Part shown: positions 1 to 6,600 of the stretch, in pieces
How positions within the stretch are numbered: the stretch's first letter is position 1
Layout: every line of letters begins with the position of its first letter
Source of the DNA: Cyanobacteriota bacterium
GTDB lineage: Bacteria > Cyanobacteriota > Cyanobacteriia > Phormidesmidales > Phormidesmidaceae
Assembly (NCBI GenBank): GCA_027483425.1
Contig: JAIXUR010000089.1
Location: forward strand, 1 to 6,973
Length of the DNA stretch: 6,973 nucleotides
Direction of reading: 5' to 3'
The notes under the pieces: model-generated
The model's input: the letters and a program-made list of their open reading frames with translations, nothing else
The model's database searches: none
Told to the model about the DNA's origin: nothing
Position numbers and translations under genes: made by a program

Positions 1-2
1 CC

Positions 3-1010
3 GAGGGATCTGCCTACAGCCGCCTGGTCGAAACAAGCTTGCAAACCGCACGAGGTGACTTGGATCGGCAACACTTTTGTACCCTGGTAGACCAGATTCA
101 TCAGGTGTTACAGCCGGTTTTACCGGCCACCCCGGCGTTTGACCCTACTCAGCCAGGGGCTGACGGTAGGGGCGCTGACGATCAACAGTCCACACCATTG
201 GTACCAACGGTTGCCTCCGCCACTGGGCCTCAGCTGCTAGTAGTCTCAGCCGACATCGACTGGGTGCAGGGGCTACGGCGCTGGGCATTCCCAGGGCTGG
301 GGGTGATCCACAGCCTGTCTCTTCGCCAGGCCCAGGCCCAACTCTCTAACAGCTCCCCAGCCGCAATACTGCTCGATATGGCTACGCTGAGTGATGCGAT
401 CGCCGAGTTAGAGCCCTTCAGCCACCACCTAGCCGCCTGCCCGAGCATCCCTATCATGGCCATGACAGGCACAGACAGCTTTGAAGAACGATTCGCGATC
501 GCTCGCCATATCACCTGCACCTTTTTGCCCCGCACCCCAGACCCTGAACAGATGCTGGCCATGGTGCAAGACACCCTCCAGAACCGGTGCCCATCTACGG
601 TGCGATTGCTAGCCGTGGATGATGACCCCATGATTTTGCAACGGCTGGAGCAGCAACTTCCCCAATGGGGTATGCAAGTCACCACCCTAGAGGACCCCAG
701 ACTCCTTTGGGAAACCCTCCTAGAGTTGAACCCAGATGTGTTGCTCCTGGATGTGGACATGCCCCACATCAACGGTATTCAACTCTGCCAAATTATCCGT
801 CGGGATAGCCGTTGGGCCGGGCTGCCAATTTTGTTTCTCAGTGCCAGTCGCACCGCCGACACCCCTCAACAAATGTATACAGCCGGGGGCGATGACTATA
901 TCCCCAAGCCCTTTACAGAGTCTGAGCTGGTCACCCGCATTTTCAACCGGTTAGAACGGCGACAACAGATCCACTCCACCCGCCCAACGCCCTCGTCTGT
1001 GGGGCTTTGA
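3..1010 (+). CDS. Multidomain response regulator, C-terminal part (HPt tail, pseudo-receiver, receiver); 5' end outside window
   Basis: The frame is open to the left edge with no stop, so this is the last 335 residues of a longer protein; a TTG at 39 is not a convincing start. Residues about 1-43 (EGSAYSRLVE onward) resemble the final helices of an HPt domain in RcaC-like cyanobacterial regulators. After a Pro/Gly/Asp-rich linker, residues about 77-195 form a receiver fold with degenerate chemistry: the metal-binding acidic pair is Ser82-Ala83 and the usual Lys is Arg177, although Asp125 (LLDM) and Thr155 remain. Residues about 200-320 are an intact receiver with Asp206/Asp207, phosphoacceptor Asp250 (LLLDVDMP), Ser280 and Lys302-Pro. 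The C-terminus has no output domain. If RcaC-like, a receiver and winged-helix DNA-binding domain would lie upstream, which cannot be seen here. The receiver calls are firm; the HPt tail and family assignment are inferred. Confidence 0.85.
   Translation, partial: EGSAYSRLVETSLQTARGDLDRQHFCTLVDQIHQVLQPVLPATPAFDPTQPGADGRGADDQQSTPLVPTVASATGPQLLVVSADIDWVQGLRRWAFPGLGVIHSLSLRQAQAQLSNSSPAAILLDMATLSDAIAELEPFSHHLAACPSIPIMAMTGTDSFEERFAIARHITCTFLPRTPDPEQMLAMVQDTLQNRCPSTVRLLAVDDDPMILQRLEQQLPQWGMQVTTLEDPRLLWETLLELNPDVLLLDVDMPHINGIQLCQIIRRDSRWAGLPILFLSASRTADTPQQMYTAGGDDYIPKPFTESELVTRIFNRLERRQQIHSTRPTPSSVGL
396..403. repeat. HIP1 octamer GCGATCGC (first of five)
   Basis: This is an exact copy of the cyanobacterial highly iterated palindrome. 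The other exact copies are at 495-502, 1058-1065, 4742-4749 and 6541-6548. Five in 7 kb is far above the roughly one per 65 kb expected for a random octamer and is a good marker of a cyanobacterial genome. None occurs from 1066 to 4741, which covers the CheY-like and EAL genes. Near-matches such as GCGATCGA are scattered through the kinase gene. Confidence 0.9.
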
Positions 1011-1393
1011 GCCGTTCAGCAAGCCCTACCCGCCCAGTCAGATTTGACGGCCAGCTAGCGATCGCCCCTAAGCATGGCACCACCCTAGCCACCCTGCACC
1101 AGGCTCTTGCGACAAGGCCACAGCCATAGCCCAACGATGGGCAACCTAAAGGCCAAAGCACAACCTAGCAAAAAGGCGGCCCTTGGGGCTGAAGAGACGG
1201 GGCAGGGCCGTTCATGGCCCGGAAAGCCCAGTCGCCCCTAGCCTCAGAAAACGCCTGCTTCAAACAGCCGCCACAAGGCGATCTAACTGTATGGTTTAAG
1301 ATGCGTTAATCTTGTATGCAGAACTGAGAGTTATTCGTCAACTGCTTTTAAACTAGACTGAGCCAATCCGTGGGCTTTTCTCCATAGTCGATT
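1011..1393. other. Intergenic region between two plus-strand receiver genes, no gene seen
   Basis: No plausible coding region was found in these 383 bases. One HIP1 site lies at 1058-1065. There are two small GC-rich inverted repeats, GCCC/GGGC around 1179-1189 and GGGCC/GGCCC around 1205-1220. Neither has a T-tract, so I do not call them terminators. Near the right end, AAGAT/ATCTT arms (1298-1302 and 1309-1313) flank a 6-base gap, and a -10-like TAAACT sits at 1349-1354 without a matching -35. The promoter of the downstream CheY-like gene probably lies in the last 100 bases, but I cannot place it with confidence. Confidence 0.5.
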
Positions 1394-1834
1394 ATGTCTT
1401 ATTTAGATCCCGATGCCTCATACCCAAAACGGGTTAAAACAACCATGGTGAGAATCAAATGCATCTTAATTATTGATGACGAAGCAGATATTCGAGAAAT
1501 CGCAACGCTCAGCTTACAGCTCACGAAGCAGTGGGATGTTTTAACGGCTTCGACAGGCCGAGAAGGCATTGATATCGCCAGCTCACAATGCCCAGATGCG
1601 ATCCTCCTCGATTTAGCCATGCCCGATGTAGATGGCCTAGCTACCCTGCAACGCCTGCGGGATAACCCAGCCACCCAAAGCATTCCAGTGCTGCTATTGA
1701 CCGCCACCGCAAAAATAGCTTACCAGGCCGAGTATGGAGAGCTAGGGGCCCAGGGACTATTGCTTAAACCCTTTGATCCTGGCACATTAGGCGATCAAGT
1801 CGAAGCAGCTTTAGAGGGTATTTGGCAAGCCTGA
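1394..1834 (+). CDS. Stand-alone CheY-like response regulator (single receiver domain)
   Basis: The 146-residue product is essentially one receiver domain. It likely passes phosphate between partners or acts by protein binding, since it has no DNA-binding or enzymatic output domain. Key residues are all present: acidic pair Asp28-Asp29 (ILIIDDEADI), phosphoacceptor Asp73 (ILLDLAMPDVDG), Thr103 (LLLTAT) and Lys125-Pro-Phe. It resembles the common small cyanobacterial REC proteins with ending KPFDP.TL. The start is uncertain: ATG 1394 gives a 17-residue basic extension, while ATG 1445 (MVRIKCILIIDD) gives a 129-residue protein of the usual size. Neither is preceded by a clear Shine-Dalgarno sequence. 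The nearest genes on the same strand are 383 bases upstream and about 450 bases downstream, so it is probably transcribed alone. Its partner kinase is unknown; the CheA-type kinase and the HisKA-EAL protein in this window are candidates only by proximity. Confidence 0.93.
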   Translation: MSYLDPDASYPKRVKTTMVRIKCILIIDDEADIREIATLSLQLTKQWDVLTASTGREGIDIASSQCPDAILLDLAMPDVDGLATLQRLRDNPATQSIPVLLLTATAKIAYQAEYGELGAQGLLLKPFDPGTLGDQVEAALEGIWQA

Positions 1835-2245
1835 GAGAATATTTGAAAAGGGTATCCCCTGATGACAGTCTATGAATTTCCAAACACCCTCTGATAGAGC
1901 AATATTTTATATTTTAGAAACAGAGTCTAAAGTCAGGCATCGTTCAGGATTTCTACGGTAGCCAAGATGACTAGCCGCATTAAAAATACCCTGGCCAAGC
2001 AGCCTCCTCCCAGAAGGAATTGGCTAGCATCTATCCTTTTTTGAGAGGCTGCGTGAATGGTTGTCACAGGGATGTCACATTTTAATTTTATACTAGAGGT
2101 GGCTGGCCTAGGTTCCTTGACCAAAAATCAGAAGCCGAAACCAGGAGATTACAGTTTGCAATGCAATAGAGAAGTCAAGATTTGTTGTGAAACATAATTT
2201 AAAGTTGTCGTCGCACTTAGTTGATGAGACTTTGTTGAAACAGCA
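1835..2245. other. AT-rich intergenic region upstream of the HisKA-EAL gene
   Basis: No supported gene lies in these 411 bases. The region is AT-rich and contains frequent stops in all frames. Its one notable element is the direct repeat plus -10-like box at 2061-2094. If that is the promoter, the transcript would carry a leader of roughly 145-190 bases before the EAL coding region. A GGAG at 2144-2147 is followed only by very short frames (ATG 2161 stops after two codons; TTG 2156 stops at 2195). I saw no strong hairpin that would suggest a riboswitch. Confidence 0.5.
2061..2094 (+). promoter_or_regulatory. Possible activator-dependent promoter: TGTCACA direct repeat plus -10-like TATACT
   Basis: Two identical heptamers TGTCACA lie at 2062-2068 and 2073-2079, so their repeat period is 11 bp, about one helical turn. 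The second ends 9 bases before TATACT (2089-2094), a one-mismatch match to the sigma-70 -10 box. No -35 hexamer sits at normal spacing; TTGTCA at 2061 is 22 bases away. This geometry, with tandem 11-bp repeats replacing the -35, is that of promoters activated by PhoB/OmpR-type regulators. TGTCA at 11-bp spacing also matches the core of the E. coli Pho box. It differs from the TTAACC-type Pho box described for Synechocystis, so the cognate regulator is unknown. The likely target is the HisKA-EAL gene. Confidence 0.4.
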
Positions 2246-2287
2246 TTGACCCATATTCCCTGCCAATCTCAATTACTCATAAAACCT

Positions 2288-3343
2288 ATGAATCAGGATT
2301 CTGTGCAATCTGCCCTAGCTGACTCCTCATGCTATCAGTTTGAGGATACCTCAATGCTTCTTTGTCACGAATTGCGAACTCCTCTCACAGCAATTCACGG
2401 CGCTCTTAAGCTCCTAAAGCATCAGAAATTTGGGAGCCTCTCGGCGGAAGGAGAAAGACTTTTAGATATTGCAGAACGAAACACTACGAGACTAAGCCGA
2501 CTGGCCAATACCCTCGATCATCATGATAGCTCCATGAGCTCTATTCTCTCTATGGCTGAGATGGAGAATCTTAAGCTGGAAAATGACCTATTTGAAGGAT
2601 TTAATCAGCGGGAATTTTTTCTCCATTATCAGCCCATTGTTTCCACTGAAGAGACCTACCAAATAATCGGATTTGAGGCTTTAGCTCGATGGCAGCACCC
2701 CTTCAGAGGATTGGTCTCTCCAGCCATTTTTGTTCCCCTAGCTGAAAAAGTTGGCTTAATCAATCAGCTCGGTCTCTATTTGCTTCAGCAAGCCTGCGCA
2801 CAACTCAAGGATTGGCAAAAGGCATTTCCATCAGAATCACCTCTCACCATCAATGTCAATCTCTCGACAGTACAGTTATCTGACCCTAGCTTTAGTCGGC
2901 ACGTGGAGGACATTGTCAATTCCACGGGTATAGCACCGCAAACCCTCAGACTAGAAGTAACTGAAAGTGCTCTGATTGAGAATCAAGATGTCGCGCTCGA
3001 AACCTTTCTTGATCTGAAACGCATAGGCGTCAAAATCTATGTAGATGATTTTGGCACAGGCTATTCTTCCCTATCCCGCTTGCAGGATCTCCCCTTTGAC
3101 GCGTTGAAAATCGATCAGTCGTTTATTCGTAGCGAAAATTGGACAATTAGCGAAGCCATTTTATTGTTGGCTTCCCGCCTTGATCTCGACGTTGTCGCCG
3201 AAGGTATTGAGACCCTAAAGGAACTCCACAAACTCAGGAGCTTAGGTTGTAAAAAAATGCAGGGCTATTTATTCTCAAAGCCTCTGACAAGTCATGATGC
3301 GGGTAACTTGTTAGGGCAGCGAGACAGAAATTATTTTTCCTAA
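2288..3343 (+). CDS. HisKA-EAL fusion protein: phosphoacceptor domain joined to c-di-GMP phosphodiesterase, no kinase ATPase domain
   Basis: The 351-residue product (from ATG 2288) has two domains. Residues about 22-80 match a HisKA dimerisation/phosphoacceptor hairpin: SMLLCHELRTPLTAIHGALK contains the H-box with His27, and a second helix ends near RLSRLANTL. Residues about 92-340 are an EAL domain, which hydrolyses cyclic di-GMP to pGpG. Catalytic and metal-binding positions look intact: Glu130 in FEALARW, Asn191 (NVNLS), Glu223 (LEVTES), Asp253-Asp254 (DDFGTGYSSL), Lys274 (LKIDQSF), Glu305 (VVAEGIET) and Gln325 (MQGYLFSKP). There is no HATPase_c, GGDEF, PAS or membrane segment, so it is probably cytosolic and cannot self-phosphorylate. 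It is likely an active phosphodiesterase controlled by dimerisation or by phosphate received in trans (inference). The frame could start at TTG 2246, adding 14 residues; neither start has a clear ribosome site. Base composition is more AT-rich than in the flanking genes. Confidence 0.9.
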   Translation: MNQDSVQSALADSSCYQFEDTSMLLCHELRTPLTAIHGALKLLKHQKFGSLSAEGERLLDIAERNTTRLSRLANTLDHHDSSMSSILSMAEMENLKLENDLFEGFNQREFFLHYQPIVSTEETYQIIGFEALARWQHPFRGLVSPAIFVPLAEKVGLINQLGLYLLQQACAQLKDWQKAFPSESPLTINVNLSTVQLSDPSFSRHVEDIVNSTGIAPQTLRLEVTESALIENQDVALETFLDLKRIGVKIYVDDFGTGYSSLSRLQDLPFDALKIDQSFIRSENWTISEAILLLASRLDLDVVAEGIETLKELHKLRSLGCKKMQGYLFSKPLTSHDAGNLLGQRDRNYFS

Positions 3344-3384
3344 GTAGCTGGGCGTCATTAAACTAAAGATGCTGGTGGGGGTGG

Positions 3385-3421
3385 AGGGGGTGAAACCCCT
3401 TGCCTGGGGGCGCAGCCCCCA
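3385..3421 (+). repeat. GC-rich double hairpin downstream of the EAL gene
   Basis: Two hairpins sit side by side about 40 bases after the EAL stop codon. The first pairs AGGGG (3385-3389) with CCCCT (3396-3400). The second pairs TGGGGGC (3405-3411) with GCCCCCA (3415-3421) around a 3-base GCA loop. AAACCCCTT occurs at 3393-3401 and again at 3421-3429, so alternative pairings with the upstream G-runs are possible. It resembles the short G/C-run dispersed repeats common in cyanobacterial intergenic regions. It may end the EAL transcript, but it lacks a clear U-tract. Confidence 0.45.
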
Positions 3422-3483
3422 AACCCCTTCTTACAATTAATTAGACTTACCTACTGAACTAGTTTATTGCCAGCGGCTAGCGG

Positions 3484-3497
3484 GTGCGACTTCGCAC
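3484..3497. repeat. Small GC hairpin in the convergent intergenic region
   Basis: GTGCGA (3484-3489) is the exact reverse complement of TCGCAC (3492-3497) with two bases between. It is followed on the plus strand by only three T residues. A second short inverted pair, ACCC/GGGT, lies at about 3503-3512. Together with the larger hairpins on either side, this makes the intergenic region dense in secondary structure. A role in ending plus-strand transcription is possible but weakly supported. Confidence 0.3.
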
Positions 3498-3520
3498 TTT
3501 CGACCCTTGGGTGCTAACAA

Positions 3521-3558
3521 AACTGTCCACCCTCTCTGTACAGAGAGGGTGGACAGTT
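3521..3558 (-). terminator. Perfect 38-bp palindrome, probable intrinsic terminator of the CheA-type kinase gene
   Basis: The left arm 3521-3539 (starts AACTGTCCAC) is the exact reverse complement of the right arm 3540-3558 (ends GTGGACAGTT). The result is a 19-bp stem without mismatch that closes on TGTACA. It lies 50 bases beyond the stop of the minus-strand kinase gene. Read on that strand, the stem is followed by TTGTTAGC, giving a run TTTTGTT with the stem end, as expected for a Rho-independent terminator. On the plus strand the following bases are AACCTACAC, so plus-strand termination is less likely. It could also be a copy of a dispersed palindromic repeat. Confidence 0.65.
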
Positions 3559-3607
3559 AACCTACACCAGGATGATTGACTAAGCTGTTTGCCCTAACAA
3601 TCGGTGC

Positions 3608-6600
3608 TCATAATAGAGCTGGGCTCACCTCGCGATGGCGGGGTGCTTGCTGTTTGGTATCTGCGATTAATCCCTGTAGGGTTTTGAGCAGTTCTTGCTC
3701 GTTATAGGGTTTAGAGAAGTACGCTGAGGCACCCAGGCTCATGGCCAGTTTGCGGTGTTTATCATTCATCCGAGAGGTCAGCATCGCGATGGGAATCTGG
3801 TGGTAGTCAGGCCACGATCGCACCTCGGACAGCACCCCATAGCCATCGAGTCGGGGCATCTCAATGTCACAGATGATCGCCTCTACTTTAAGACCCGCTG
3901 CCAGTTTATCGACGGCCTCTTGACCATCTTTGGCTTGTTCCACCTGATACCCAGCTTTCTCTAGGGTAAGGGCCAGATAGCGGCGAACATTAATCGAGTC
4001 ATCGACAATCAGCAACGTTGGCAATTGGTCGAGGGCCGCCGAGGGTGCCACGGCGATCGGCGCTTGTAGGCGAACCGACTGGGCTGGGGTGGGTAATGTC
4101 TTCGGTACTGGTGGTTGGGACAATTTCCCAGGTGACTGAGCCTGAATCCACTCCAGGAGTTGGAACGGATCTAACAGCGGAATCACATGCCCATCGCCTA
4201 GAATACTGGTGCTGCTGAAGTAGGCGGGTAGAGCGACCGGGCCTTTGATGGGGCTGAGAGAAATTTCTTGTTCACCCCAAAAGCGATCGATGCACAGTCC
4301 CTGCAACCCTTCGTCTTGCTGAATCATTAAGACGGTGGGCTGGTTAATCGTTGCCGTGCCGTCCATTTCAAAGGGTCGCCCTGCACCATTAAACTGAAGC
4401 CAGTCTTCCAGGCGAATGAGGTCGACGCGTTGACCTTCCCAGACTAGTTCACGGCTGCGATCTGGGCCAGCGGGTAAGTTCGCCATCGCCTTAATACTAT
4501 CGATAGGAATCGCAAAGACCAACCGAGCACTCTCTACCAGCATGACTCGCAGGACAGACACGGCCAGCGGTACTTGAATGGTAAACGTCGTCCCTTGGCC
4601 CAGTCGCGTATCGACCCGAATATCACCCCGAATCTGTTGCACATTGGTGCGGACGATATCCATGCCAACCCCTCGGCCCGAGAGTTCAGTCACTTGCTCT
4701 GCCGTACTAAAACCCGGCTCGAAGATCATGTCTAACAGGTCGCGATCGCCCAGGCTGTACACCTCTGCTTCGGCCATCCCCATGCGCCGGAGGCGGCTGC
4801 GAATTTTGGCCGGATCAATGCCCCGGCCATCATCCTTAATCGTGATCAGCGTCTGGTTACCCCGGTGAATAGCCCTAATCGTGATCGTACCTTCCGCCGC
4901 CTTACCGGCCGCCATGCGTTCCTCAGGCGATTCGATGCCGTGGCCAAAGGCATTGCGCAGTAGGTGGTTGAGCGGATCGGTCAGAGCTTCGATGGCGACC
5001 TGGTCGATCAGGGTCATGTCTCCCTCAATGGTGAGGTTGACCTGCTTGTTGTACTGCAAGGCCAGATCGCGCATGACCCGAGGAAAGCGCTTGACCAGGG
5101 TGCTAAAGGGCCGCATTTGCATTTTCGTCATGCCGCTCTGGAGTTCCCGAGTTGTATAGTTCAGGTCTGTGGTGGCGGTGCTGGCTTCCCGTAGGCTGAG
5201 GGCAATGTCGCTGGATACCTCTTGAAGCTGCACAATCCGTTCCATTTGCTCCTGGGAAAGGAGATGGAGGTCGGTATAGCGATCGAATTCCAGGGCATCA
5301 AATTGTTGCGCTAGGGAAGATGGCCCCCCTGGGGAGGCTAGATTTCCCAAGGTTGACCCCATCGCCCCTGGGGTCGAGTCGGCCTCTAATGGCATGGATG
5401 TAGACACTAAGCCTTCCATCGAGGCCCGGTCATACCACTGCCGTAGCTGACGGTTTGACTGCTCGATTTGCCCCATGCGGTCTTGCATGAGAGCGACCAG
5501 GCTGTGCAATTGGGAATGTCGCAGGTTGACGGCATTCCGCTCTACGATCAGCTTGCCAAATAGAGAGTTGAGGTGCTGCAACTGCTGGGCAGAGACTCGA
5601 ACGGTTGTATTCTGCACGGCCCCTATGGGCTCAGCCGTTGCCTTCATAGGCGCTGGGGCTGGCTTAGGCGTAGCAATGGCTTTCGGAAGCAACGTTTCAT
5701 CGGCTAGGGCTGCTTCATTGACTGAGCTGTCTAGAGCCTCAAGGGGGATGTCTGGTTCTAGGCTGGCCAGATCTAGGACGTCTGGCTCTAGGATGGCCAG
5801 ATCCAGGATGGCTGGCTCTAGGATGGCCGACTCTAGGCTGGCTGGCTCTAGAATGGCTGGCTCATCCGCCATAGCGTCTGGTTGTACGTCAGCCACAACT
5901 GTGGGCTCGGGGTCGATCGCAATCGGGGCTGGGGCAAACTCTGGCTCAAATTCTAGATTGGGCTCTGAGTCAGCGGTGCCAAAGTCGCCGACAAACGCTT
6001 CCAGGTCTTGCAGGTTGCTGCCATCTAGCCAGTCTAGATCTGGGAATTCTAGATCATCGGTTTCCTCGTCCTGCCAGTTGCTGGCCAGGGTGCCCAGCAG
6101 GACTAGAGTCTCATCGTTAGCTTCACTGGCCGCTGGGGTAGCGTCGCTGGCGCTCAGCCAGAGATCGTTGACAACCAGGGTGTGAGGCAGGTGGCTGGCC
6201 CGACCAATGAGCACCAGCGCATGGGATCTACGCCAAGTGGACAAGACTTCTTGGCCAAAAGCGACTATGTGCTCATCGCCAACCTGGAGCAGGTAGGTTT
6301 GAACCGATTCACACAGTTGAACAAAGGCCGCCAGGTCGCTCATGCGGCCAAACTCAGTCAACTGCTCTGTGGTAGCCGCTAGCTCAGCCGCCAGTTGGTA
6401 AGTCGCCAGCTGAGCTAACTGGGCCTCGAACTCGTCCAGACATTCTTCAACCCCGCTGGAGAAAATCAGCGTGGCGATATCGACGTTCTCTTCCTGGGCC
6501 AGTAGCAGGTCGTCATCTTCGGGACGAAGATCGCCCAGGTGCGATCGCAGCTGCTCGAAAATTGGCTCGATCTCGGCCTTCATTCTGACGTCATCCAGGG

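Noticed and set aside
230..772. Minus-strand open frame of 180 codons
   Set aside because: It is antisense to two well-supported receiver domains, and its translation resembles no domain.
1205..1220. Intrinsic terminator after the left-hand regulator
   Set aside because: The stem is only five base pairs, has no T-tract and lies almost 200 bases beyond the stop codon.
1967..2044. Short plus-strand frame of 25 codons in the intergenic region
   Set aside because: It has no ribosome site, no recognisable motif and no conservation evidence; this length is expected by chance.
2062..2079. CRP/SYCRP1-type binding site
   Set aside because: The TGTCACA units are direct repeats. The left half TGTGA needed for an inverted CRP site is missing.
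1933..2124. Minus-strand frame of 63 codons in the intergenic region
   Set aside because: There is no recognisable domain or ribosome site, and it overlaps the likely promoter of the EAL gene.
5753..5857. CRISPR array or true pentapeptide-repeat domain
   Set aside because: The units are contiguous 15-bp repeats without spacers and lie inside a coding frame. Seven Pro/Glu-rich pentads in a disordered linker are too few and too acidic for a confident beta-helix.
5475..6185. Long plus-strand open frame (236 codons) rich in Ser, Arg and Ala
   Set aside because: It is antisense to the kinase linker. It stays open because of the 15-bp repeat and biased codon use, and its protein is low-complexity with no recognisable domain.
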